NCBI GenBank assembly: GCA_027943335.1
Contig: BSBK01000970.1
Location: 3,241,501 to 3,305,500 of the forward strand
Source: Chamaecyparis obtusa
Taxonomy: Eukaryota; Streptophyta; Pinopsida; Cupressales; Cupressaceae
Direction: 5' to 3'
DNA length: 64,000 nucleotides
A program made the translations under genes and the position numbers. Below the pieces are notes generated by a model, which was not told where the DNA came from, searched no databases, and saw nothing but the letters and a program-made list of their open reading frames with translations. This document shows, one piece after another, positions 1-10,075 of the stretch. Position 1 is the stretch's first letter; every line of letters begins with the position of its first letter.

Positions 1-1641
1 ATTTTGATAGTTTGATGTAAGATAATCAGTTAAGTTGAATACTAGATTTCTGTGATGATTGAAGGTTGATTATGCAAGCAATTAATAATATGAATGATCT
101 CATATTTGAATTTTGATCCCGAAAAAGGATTCTACTTGCTATTTCATTGGAGGAACCTTCGTGTGAGATTCAGCTCTTGTTAGACTGGAAGATGCGATTT
201 GAAGAATCGTTTAAGCATTGGAGTTCGTTTAATCATTGTGAGATCATGCAACATGCAAAATGAAATGAGACATGCAAAATGAAATGCAACCTAAGACCGA
301 GGACCTAGTCACTGATCATATGTCGATTGGTTATCATCATTGAACTTTTAGGTAACCAGATAAATCAATACAATGCCCACTAGCTACGAAACCATAGACA
401 TATGAATATTGATTTGTAACGCTCAAGAACCAATACAACATCCCCTGGCTAGGAAACCATGGACATATGAATATTGATTTTGTTTTCGAAATGTCGGATT
501 AAATATAAGCACCAAGGCACAAGCGCCAGGATGACCTGAATATCATGTCCATTTTGATATAGCAATTTGTACAAGCATCAAAACATAAACGTTGTGATGA
601 CCTGAGTACGCCTTGCATTAAAAACACATCAAACAGCTAAGAGATCATTCTAAATCCAATGTGAATTACCCGTAGTGACCCTTTATCGTTCACATCCTTA
701 GGCAAGATTGCATTCCACAGTAGGAGAAAGAACTTACTCAAAAATACAATAGTTAGATCAAACTTCCTTGAATTTTTTTGGGTATCAATGGTCGAGGTAC
801 GCATGGCCATCCAATTCGAGATAGAGGCTCTTACAGTCGGACACCATTTCAATCCAGAATTTCTAAAGCTGTTAGATTTTCACATACAAGCAGAAGACAA
901 AGAAAAGATTATGCCCCCAGTCATCACTCTCTAAATCCTATAAAAGACATCATCGAAGAGCTCGAAGGGACACAATATGCAAAAATCTCAATGCGAATCA
1001 GTAAGCATACAAAGAGATAAAAGCATGAAAAGCACAGATTGTTTCAGTTTTCAGTTTGATTGCGTTGTTATAGATACAAAATCCTTTCTGGAGACAAGAC
1101 TGACTGACTGACTCACATGAAGCTTCAAAGGACTCTGGCTAGATATGATCTGTCTAAGATACATTGGAGGCCATAGGATATGACATTGATTGCCCCCAAG
1201 TTTGAACATTGATAGGATACAGACGCATAAGCTGATTCGTGTACAGACTGACTTATTGAAAACTGGAAATGCAGGAACAAACCGGGAGATATGTACAAAC
1301 TAAAGCAAGACTGAAATCTGGGAAAGACCAAGATTGTGCTGATAGATGGAGCATTTTGGAACAATTGGTGCCTGTTTGCCAAGTTTTCACCATCTTGGTA
1401 GAGATTCTATTTTTGCTACCGAGGTGCCTGTTTCCAGGTTTTCACCAAGGCACTTTTTTTTTCTTTTTTCATTTTTTTGTATTTTTCATTTTTTCAATTT
1501 TTTTGTACTTTTGATATTTTTTGATTTTTTTGTGAATCATCAAGGCGCCTATTGCTAGGTTTTCACCAAGATGTTCATTTTTTCAGGACTTTTTCCGATT
1601 TTTAAGATTTTTTTCAGGACATTTACCAAGCACTGAATGCC
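1..1641 (-). mobile_element. Element A: 3' noncoding region downstream of integrase
   Basis: There is no coding sequence here. Read on the minus strand, 637-1,641 is clearly homologous to 19,326-20,345 of element B, in the same order: A-rich linkers, the hairpin motifs, the GGGGGCA motif and the stretch just before the D insertion. Positions 1-636 continue the A region past the point where B is interrupted, so no LTR of A has been reached by position 1. The stretch at 366-482 holds two imperfect copies about 65 bp apart of a sequence ending in catatgaatattgattt, and 249-290 repeats atgcaaaatgaaatg. The short ORFs here overlap one another and are not conserved in B. Confidence 0.7.
1369..1578 (-). 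repeat. Hairpin-motif array in A 3' noncoding DNA (copy 1)
   Basis: On the minus strand there are three spaced copies of a motif built around GGTGAAAACC. The best copy (1,424-1,453) has a perfect 6-bp stem (GTGCCT/AGGCAC). Inside it are two small hairpins with GAAA loops: CCTGGAAACAGG at 1,427-1,438 and GGTGAAAACC at 1,437-1,446. These share the CC/GG pair, so only one can form fully at a time. A-rich linkers separate the copies. The same arrangement occurs in B and C and elsewhere in A. A structural RNA role is inferred. Confidence 0.6.
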
Positions 1642-2112
1642 TTAGGCATAGAATTTCTTTAGATGGAGAATGTTGATTGGTTCTCGGAGCTGTTCTCCTT
1701 CAGTTGTTGAGAGTTGATAGGCACCAGAGCCAAAAGTAGCAGTGATTACAAAGGGACCCAGCCAGTTGGGTTCGAACTTCCCCTTGCGTTCTCGATGTGA
1801 TTGATTTTTAAGATTTTCTCTCAACACTAGATCACCAACCTAAAATTCTCTATGTCTGACTTTCTTGTTGTAGCCTCTAGACATTCTTTTCTGATACACT
1901 CTGAGATGATCATACGCTGCTTGTCTGCGCTCATCTAGTAGTTCAAGTTCTTGTAACCTCAACACTCTGTAGTCTTCATCAGTGACAAGTCCATGCATGC
2001 TGATCCTGAGTGATGGGATTTCAACCTCAATAGGCAATACCGCTTCAGACCCATAAACTAAAGTGAAAGGTGTAGCCCCTGTAGGCGTTCTGATACTTGT
2101 TTTGTAGGCCCA
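1642..2112 (-). pseudogene. Element A: Tat-type integrase C-terminal remnant
   Basis: The minus strand encodes the end of a Ty3/gypsy polyprotein. It starts at the W-A-Y segment after the catalytic core and runs through a T-P-F-T-L-V-Y-G stretch, an E-V-E-I-P-S-L-R stretch, the basic Q-S-H-R-E-R-K-G-K-F and P-N-W-L-G-P-F (the SH3-like C-terminal fold) to a TAA at 1,642. It aligns with B at 18,857-19,325 with few changes, and A keeps residues that are stops in B. A short in-frame break lies near 1,828-1,839. The zinc finger and the whole DDE core are missing; upstream of the W codon the gene runs into a minisatellite. It cannot encode an active integrase. Confidence 0.9.
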
Positions 2113-2412
2113 TTCTGATACTTGTTCTGATACTAGTTTTTATACTGGTTCTGGTACTGATTCTGATACTAATTCTGATAATTGTTCTGATACTGGTTTT
2201 GATACTGATTCTGATACTGATTCTGATAATTGTTCTGATACTGGTTCTGATGCTTGTTCTGATACTTATTCTGATACTGATTCTGATGCTTGTTCTGATA
2301 CTAATTCTGATACTGATTCTGATAATTGTTTTGATACTGGTTCTGATGCTTGTTCTGATAATGGTTCTAATACTAGTTCTGATACTTGTTCTGATAATTG
2401 TTCTGATACTTG
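2113..2412. repeat. 12-bp minisatellite, 25 units
   Basis: There are exactly 25 units of 12 bp, consensus TTCTGATACTGA on the plus strand, with substitutions such as ACT to AAT or GCT and no length change. On the minus strand the unit (ACAAGTATCAGA) matches codons in the adjoining integrase remnant (T-S-I-R), whose copy lies 25 bp away. The array appears to have grown out of the gene. Because the period is a multiple of three, both strands stay open: the plus strand reads as a run of V/L/I and the minus strand as R-T-S-I repeats. Neither is a credible protein. Confidence 0.95.
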
Positions 2413-3279
2413 GTATACTTGATAGCATCTTTTTCCATTTGCAAACTCCCAAGCAAGATCATATCATGCAGTCCCAATGTCTAGCAAGGTGGAGAACAGG
2501 AGGGATTGGCAAGCTAGTGGAAGAGATGGAAGACAAGAGAATGAAAGCTAATGAAGGGAAGAAATCCTCAAGGGAAAACTCCTCAAGAATACTCAAGCTA
2601 GGGAAAAATTGTCATGTAAAGCACATTTGGACAAGCAATGAAAGGCTAACATAGGATAAGCACAAAATCATAATGCAAGAGCAGGAATAGATGCAATCCA
2701 AAGGAGAAGACATGTCAAGAGACTTCATAGCATTGTGTTTTACTCTTTCTTTCTTTTTTTATTAGATCAAGACCAAAGGGGAAAAGGATAGCGATAGGTG
2801 AAAATGAATGGAGGAAGATGGATATGAAGGCTAAACATGGAAGGAATGAAAGCAAGATCATCATAAGATAGCTCACAAAATAGTCAAATGTTCGTGTATA
2901 GATCAACATTGTCAAGATCAAAGAGAGAAGACGGAATGGATGAAATATGTAGAAGAACTACGCATAATGCCTGATTGCCAGGTTTTCATCATGGTACTTA
3001 TCCAAGGTGCCACAAGGGAGTGGTTTTCACCATAGGATGAATTTATTTCTCTTTACTTTTGCTACCAAGGTGCCTGTTTCCAGGTTTTCACCAAGGCACA
3101 TTTTCAATTTTTTTTTTTTTTTTTTCTCTTTTTTTTTTTTTTTCTTTTTGGAAGAAGGCAAGCTTTTTAGATAATGCTCCTTGAAAGGATAAACCATGAT
3201 ATGCCAAGGATTCAAAATGACACACTCAAAGATGCTGATAGGGAAAGGGAGATGAAAGAGAAAAATGGAGGATAAGGTT
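2413..3279 (-). mobile_element. Element A: noncoding stretch between the X ORF and the minisatellite
   Basis: This is purine-rich on the plus strand, with no conserved protein. It contains a second hairpin array (2,960-3,105), whose best copy at 3,070-3,099 matches the motif core at 1,424-1,453. Next to it is a long T/C homopolymer tract (3,106-3,150; A-rich on the sense strand). The presence of the 3' array here suggests that the X ORF brought its own 3' noncoding region and that the integrase remnant with its array follows it, so A is probably composite. Confidence 0.55.
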
Positions 3280-5553
3280 TTATGTAAAGCAAGTGAGGTT
3301 GGAAGATAGGAGGAATAGGCAAGTGAGGAAAAAGGATAAAAGGTAGAAGGATAATGAATGAAAGGATTGTGAAAGGGTAGATGGAAAGGAAGGCAAGATC
3401 AATGTAAACACACATCTTGAAGGGTGGTGAGAGGGTGGAGGAAACATGAATGAAGGAATACGTGAAGGAATATGGTGAATGGATAGCAGAGGTTGAGGTT
3501 TGGGCGCATGAAATGGAAGAATATTTTTGGAAGGAGATGTGGTGGAAGCCTTTGGAAGCTTGAATGTCAATTTCACTTTTTTTTCAACACCAGACTCTTT
3601 CAAGAGAGACTTTGGAATCCATATAGTCGTAGGCTTTTTATTTCCTTTTGATGATCTAGAGAGAATATCTTCAATGATGGATTTTGGAACCCATACTTGT
3701 CTTGTAGTTTTTTTCTTAGATATCTCTTTTGACTTTATGTTTCCATGTCTATTAGAGGAGACATGGTGATCTTTTTTTGATGGATTCTTGTATTGCTTCT
3801 TTTTCTTGTATTGAACATTTAAGTTACTTCCAAAAGACTTGGGACTTGTGGAAGAAGGAGGATATGACTAGTTTAGATGGGTGGGTGGATGAAATGGATT
3901 CAAGGGTATGAATCTATGTTGATCTTGAGGAAAGATAGGAGATGGAGGTATGTAAGGACCCAATATGGATGGAAAATTAGGAAAGTTAGGAGGGGAAAGT
4001 GAAGGGACATAAGGACCCAAGATGGAAGGAAGACGTGAAGCCTTTAGTAGTGGTGGAAGAGGTCCAAGGATGGAAGTGGAAGACACAAAAGGATAATCAA
4101 TAAGTTCATCAGCATCTATATGACAACCAAGGATATCAACATCTTTAGAGTGAGCATTAGAATTTTCAATAGAATCATGGACATTTTGAATATGAGCAAC
4201 TTCTTTGATAGGATTGTTCAAAGCTTGCAAAGACTTAGGAAGAGTAGAAAGTGGAAGTGAACATGGAGTGGTAGAATAAGAAGATGGAAGACTTTGATCT
4301 TGACAAGGATCTTCGGATAGCATAAGCGCATAATTTTTCTCTTGTTTTTCAATAGGCTTAACATTGGAAGGAACACCATTTTTACCAACCTTAATGGAAG
4401 TATCATCTTTGGAAAGTGCAAGCGTAGTAAGGTTATTTTGATTGTCAATAAGCTCAACAGTGTAAGTAGTAGCTTGATCTTGCTTAGGCGAAGACTGAAG
4501 ACATGGTGGAATGAATGAAAAAGGGGGTACAGGATCAAAAGAACCCTGAGGCAGATAAGAGACATTGGGAAAAGGAGTGGATGACATGGAGGGTTCTTGA
4601 TCTTGATCTTTCTTTATGTTCTTCTCTTTATCATTTTTAGAGTCCTCTTGACATGGAGCCACTTCTAAGGACAAGGAAGCATGTTGGGATTGTAGGGATG
4701 ACTTTGGAATAGATGGTGAAGGACTAGCCAAAGTAGGGATTATAGCATATGAAGGCTTAGGCTCTTTAGGTTTAGCATTATTGAAAGTATTCGCAGCCAG
4801 GTGAAGGTTAGCTTGAGTTTCTTTAAGAGGTAGCCTTGGAGGATAACTATAGGGAACCACATGAAAAGTATCAAGGCTTGTGTCGAATGAAGGTTCTGTG
4901 AAAGATTTTAAAGACTCAGAAGCTTTAGGAAATGTATGGGTATTGGAGGAAGTAGGGGGTGGAAGGGAACCATCACAAGACAAAGGTCCAACATTAACAT
5001 GATCTTGCTTGAGAGTGTAATCTTTATTTTTAGTCTGAGAGTTCTTAGAGGAGAGATCCTTATAATATTGACGTTTCAAGCTAGCACGATATATTTTATA
5101 GTCCTCAGCAGTAGTAGATAGATCATCATCAAGGTATTGTCCACAAAAGCCATCAAAATCTCTTTCAAAATCAGAATCATATAGATCACCATCACGATCT
5201 ATCCAATGTGACGGCCCATTTGTAGTAAGTAGGAATGAACGACGAGGAGGACTCTTAGGAACAGAGGTGTCATAGGTATCATTACATTGTCTGTCATCAT
5301 AGTCATCATAGTCTTCAAAGCTAGATGTGTCACTCTCCGTGGAAGAGGTATCATATTGCTCAATTTTTTTCCGGGGGCATGGTGACATGTACAAGTCTTT
5401 ATCAAATGGAAAAGAGTATAAAGATTCCATGGAGAACTTTTTAGATTCCTTCTCTTTCTCAAGTTTGTCAAGCTGGACTTGCATAGCATGTATCTGTTTC
5501 ATTATAGCGGCGATTAGAATTTCTTCCTCATGTGTACTGATTCTTTGAGACAT
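3280..5553 (-). CDS. Element A: gag-X chimeric ORF with SILGPY repeats (one internal amber)
   Basis: The ORF from ATG at 5,553 runs 561 codons to a TAG at 3,868-3,870. The same frame then stays open to 3,280, about 758 codons with one stop. The first ~60 residues match gag of element B (H-E-E-E, then H-A-M-Q-V, L-E-K-E-K-E and F-P-F-D-K-D-L-Y-M). After that the similarity to gag stops. The rest has an acidic S/T/D-rich block (~70-170), a long P/S-rich region, and three copies of S-I-L-G-P near residues 500-555, two of them followed by Y-(V/I)-P. Beyond the amber come a lysine-rich block and two W-(V/I)-P-K-S motifs. There are no RT, protease or zinc-knuckle motifs. I do not recognise the X part. 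It sits where the rest of gag and pol should be, so it may be a Gag-like or accessory protein of a non-autonomous element. Only one stop in 2.2 kb suggests recent constraint. Confidence 0.6.
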
Positions 5554-8143
5554 GTGTACTGATTCTCAATAGCTATTGATCTGTTCTTGACACAATGATA
5601 TTTTTGATAGATTCTAGAACTAGGCTGGAAACATTGGATATCTTGCAATTTGACAATTTCTGACAACTTTCTCAAATTTTTCCAAACGACACTCTGCAGA
5701 CTCATACGACACTGGGTAGTCTATGAAATGACATTTGCTAAACTCATACGATAGTTGGGTAATACTGAAATGACACTTGACAAAACTCGTATGACTTTTG
5801 ACTTCCTGAAATGACTTTTGACTCCAGAAAGAACTTTACGTCAATTTTTGCAAAATTTAAGGTTTTCAGTTTTGGATTGTTTGCAAATTGTACTGTCCAG
5901 ATTTTGAAGGTTATACTAGATTTGATTGTTTTTAATAGCCAAGTAGATAAATAAGCATGCAGAACAGCAAGCAAGTGATTCCGAGCACGTCTGAAAACAA
6001 TGAACAAGGGCAAAAGCAACCTTGCACATGAACAATCAAGTGACCAAATTGTGCTAATCCCTGAGAGTACTAATTGTGTATGTTCTGAAAAGTTTTGCAA
6101 TAACACACATATACCTGAGAATGAAAAATTGGCCTCTCTAGGGTTTTTAGTAATGGTTTGACTCTGCAACTTTTATGATTCAAAGGGGTGAACTCCAATC
6201 CCGGCGCACTAGGGTTTTGACACAGTCCGAGAACTTAATCTTCAAGAGCTGCTAAGGAGATCTGACAACCCAATAATGAACCATACCCGTGGAGATTTCT
6301 TCCACAAGGACATTTATATAGCGGTTGTCACTACCATGGCGAAAATGGCTATTATCGCTTGAGGTTCCATCAATGCAGTTTTCCCTGTGAAGGGATTGTC
6401 TGCTACGGTTAACCCTCTCTAAAGATGACTCACAATAGTATACCACAAGGGGACTTGGCTCCAGATTCAAGGTTTTGACACCTCTTCACTTTTAACCCAA
6501 ACAAAGCAAGCAGATTAATCTGACACGCTAAGACAAAGTTTTGTTCCACCAAGGTCTGTGATATCAACTCCACGTGATCTATCAACCTCTCCGGGGAGAG
6601 AATGTATCAATCAATAAGAGAAGATGCTCTAACCAATTTTGATTCACCAAAGCTCATGATATCAACCCCACGTGATCTATCAACCTCTCCAGAGAGAGAA
6701 TGTGTCGATCAATAAGAGAAGACTCACTAACTAAGTTGAATGTGAAACGTACTAAGTATCCTCCCTACCTACAAGGATTCTATCGTCAAGAAGGATTTCA
6801 CTAGAAATCCAATCTCTCAAGAATCACAAATAGTGTTCATAGGGCCTAATTACTATGTGAGCACAGATGTATGTTCCAAAAGCAAATCTACCAAAAGCAT
6901 CCAAAAAGTAGAAAGAGGAACAATTAATGCTTAAAGAAAATATGAGATGAGTCCACAAGGTGGAACACTTAACACCTCACACAAGCTAAAAACAAGTCCA
7001 CAACTTAGAAAACAAGTGAGTTCCTAAAAGCACAAAAGGGTTGCCAAGTGGAACATTTAACGCTTCTGTCCTGTTGACCCCTCCCCTTTATGGCGCTGAG
7101 ATTGCAACCACGGGGTGGAAATGAGGGGCCGGCGGATTAGCGAGTCCAATAACCCAAGATAGCAATCAAGATCAATCACAAGTATTCTAAGACTACTTAA
7201 TGAATCCTTAAGGGTTCACAACCTAGTATCAATTATGCAAGTGTGTAGAAATAGATCAAAAGCATGAAAAGATGCACACAAGCTTGACACATAAGAGATT
7301 TATTTTAAGTCCCAAATCAAAATATTATTAGATGAAGGAGAATACCTGGGATCCTTGCAACGTGCTTAGTAGATTTTACTTAATTTTTAACAATTTTTGT
7401 TGAGCTTTTCCATGCAAGCAAGTGACGAACTCTCCAACAAGCAAACAAGCAAACAAGATATGCAAAATATATTCAACTTATGAAAACTATAGGGTTAGCT
7501 CTAAAAATCAATTATTATTAGTAATAATAACTAGCAATCAACCCAAATGAAAACTCATATCATTCATTGAACCATGTAAAAAAAATAAGTGCATACCCAT
7601 CACAAAACTTTATTTTTTTTTTGCTGCATTTGACCTAGTCAACAAGATCTAATTTTTTTGATATGATTTTGGCCACAAAAATAGAAATTCAAAATAAAGA
7701 CCCCTACTAAAAAATAGAGAGCTTTCCAAAAATGCAAAATTTTTAGAAAAACCTCTTCATTTGTGCCTTAGAGACCCATTTTATCAAAACAGACTAGTTT
7801 TTGTAAATTGACTATTTGAGCTATGATATCATGTCCAAATTTAAAACACAAAGAATGGACCCCCTGTATAATTTAAAGATCTTTCCGAAAATATAAAAAT
7901 TTTCGAAAAATATGCTGATTTGCGTCAGATATTAATTTTTTCTGTAATTTCAAAAAAAAATTATTAAAAATTCAAAACATCTCAAAAAATTCTAAATTTT
8001 TTACTGTAGCTTCCATGACATGTCACCAACCTACAAAAAAAATTTCAGACCAAAATTCTAAGCCGTTTGGGAGATAAAATTAAATCTTTGAAACTTTAGG
8101 GTTTTAGCTCCCAAAAAAATCAAAACCAGCATGCAAAGGTGGG
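5554..8143 (-). mobile_element. Element A: leader between primer site and ORF
   Basis: This is untranslated leader on the minus strand. From about 5,590 to 6,110 it aligns with B at 9,355-9,740 (for example gggattagca and cccttgttcatt), which places both in one family. It holds two internal tandem duplications. One of about 100 bp lies at 6,547-6,745, with two copies of a segment containing cacgtgatctatcaacctct. The other has three copies of a ~45-bp unit with actcatacga at 5,698-5,830. An A-rich stretch at 7,560-8,100 is also partly duplicated. The short ORFs here (such as 5,744-6,169) are not conserved in B and I do not call them genes. Confidence 0.6.
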
Positions 8144-8163
8144 TTGCCCCACGGTGGGCGCCA
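8144..8163 (-). promoter_or_regulatory. Element A primer binding site
   Basis: On the minus strand TGGCGCCCACCGTGGGGC follows the LTR end after a 4-nt gap. Its position right after the CA terminus and its TGG start (pairing with a tRNA CCA end) are what a minus-strand primer site requires. A closely related site follows the 5' LTR of C. Confidence 0.75.
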
Positions 8164-8167
8164 GAAA

Positions 8168-9350
8168 TGTGTGTGTGAAAATTGTACCTGATCTGTAGAC
8201 ACAACACTCAGTAAAACATTAGAGGTTAGTAATAATCAAAATTGTGCAAAATTGAAAGCTATCTAACCAAGCGATTTACTGCCTTCTAATAGGTGCGAGA
8301 TTAATGTTCTCAGATTGTAATCGAGATCAGTGACCTAGACGACACCTAAATGAAGGATTTGAATGCAATTCTAGATATGAAATAAATGCAATTAATCTAT
8401 ATTTTTGATATTTTATATGCAATAAGAATGATAAAAACTGATATGATATGAATGCTATTGAAAACTGATATGCTATGCTAATCTAACAATGATATGAAAT
8501 ATGAATGCAAAAATAAGATTGATCTCACAAAGATGTCGATTCGCAAGAGCTTTGATTCTTCAATTCCAATTCTCCAGCGTGATTGTGCAAAAATATGAGA
8601 TGATTTGTGAAGAGTTGAGCCTTTAATTTATAGAAATCCAGGGCTTTGGAGGTGCATGGAAGAAAGCCATAAATCACTCAAATAACTCAACTTGATTTTT
8701 GAGTTATTTTTAAATAAAAGATAATTAACTCACAAAAACATGCAAAAGCTAAGTTTTAACTCAAAATAGAGTTTAGCTTTAATTGATAATTGATAGTTGT
8801 TTGCTTTTATGATTGTGCATGTTTTATTTATGAATTAATTTAATAATAAAGTGATTTATTTCCAACTTAACTGCTTTTAAAAATAAAATAATTGATTTAT
8901 GGGTTAATCAATTATTTAATCAAAATTTTATTAAAAACTATATTATTAAATAATGACAACTTGCTTTAATTAATTAAATAAGAATTTAATCAATTATTCA
9001 TATGATATTAGATTTATTGTCAAAATTAAATAATACAATTAATAATAGATATAATTAAATTTAATTACACAATTAAGTGGCAAATATTAAATCTAATTAA
9101 TTAAATATGAAAATATTCAATTAATCAAACTTTAGGATAAATGTGATTTATTGCCAAATAATTATAAAATTAAAGATAATTAAGATAATTAGGAATATTA
9201 CTAGGAATATTCTCCGATGCAAAATTTAAGATAATCAATTAGATTTGATGATGTTTAGATGTGCCTTAGATTAGGACTTTGATGTCGATTTCATTCGATA
9301 TGTAGATACAGGATATTAATGAACTTATAGCCCATTTTTGGGGTATTACA
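8168..9350 (-). mobile_element. Element A 5' LTR
   Basis: The 1,183-bp LTR begins TGTAATACCCC at 9,350 and ends in CACACACA at 8,168 (minus strand), immediately before the primer site. It is homologous along its length to the 3' LTR of B (33,899-34,895 plus 48,847-49,377), but lacks the 281-bp tandem duplication seen there. A TATA-like box lies at 8,626-8,632. The right flank, attag at 9,351, is element B leader, so A inserted into B. The other end of A and its target duplication lie outside the window. Confidence 0.85.
8626..8632 (-). promoter_or_regulatory. TATA-like box of A LTR
   Basis: TATAAAT on the minus strand sits within TTTCTATAAATTAAAGGCTC. The homologous LTR of B has CTATAAAA at the same place, so the position is conserved within the family. 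Confidence 0.55.
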
Positions 9351-10075
9351 ATTAGCACTTCTAGGGATTAGCATAATAAGTCAATATTGCTTGTTCATGC
9401 CCAAGGTTTCTTTTGCCCTTGTTCATTATTTTCAGATGATTGCTTGCTTCCCTTGCTTGCTATTTTGCGTGCTTGATATCTTCTTGGTTACTTGAGACAA
9501 ACTTTTACATAGATCTTCAAAAACTAGATAGAAAAATTTGCAAACAAACTGGTACTAAAAACTAAAAAATTGCAAATCTAAAGCAAAACTCCTTTTTGGT
9601 GTCAAAAGTCATCCTAAAATTTCAAAACTCGTATCAAAGCTAAAGTCAAAGTTGTCAGAGATTGGTCAAATTTGTTAGAAATCCAATTTTACAGCCTATT
9701 TCCAGAATCTGTCAAATAAATCATTGTGTCAAGAATAGAGAAGCACCTATAACGAATACATTCATTTTCCTAAAGTGGTCACTTGAGTCTGATTTAGCCT
9801 TCTGATTTATCAATTTGAGTCTTTTTCATCTTGTGTCAAAACCTTGTCAAAATTATCTTCAAAATTCAATCTTTTTACTAAATGGCTAAGTGTTGTGAGC
9901 TTGTGCCCACCATCTGTTGGGCATCTACCCACACTACTGTGGCACAGTATCCTTCATTTATGTCTGATCTATTCTTTAATCACTTCAATCTTGACAAGGT
10001 TACGTCATTTGATCTTCTAGAATCAATTCATTCTTCAATTGTCTTCATCTTATTCTTTGGCTTCACCCAAGGTTA
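9351..10075 (+). mobile_element. Element B: leader remnant 5' of gag
   Basis: This is noncoding. It begins in mid-leader exactly at the start of the A LTR and aligns with the leader of A (minus strand, about 6,110 to 5,590). The 5' LTR and primer site of B must lie beyond A, outside the window. Several short in-frame stretches exist, but none is conserved. Confidence 0.7.

Noticed and set aside
2097..2654. 185-codon plus-strand ORF rich in V, L and I that looks like a membrane protein
   Set aside because: It is a reading of the 12-bp minisatellite and its flank; no start context or conservation supports it.
5744..6169. 141-codon minus-strand ORF in the A leader
   Set aside because: The homologous B leader does not keep the frame.
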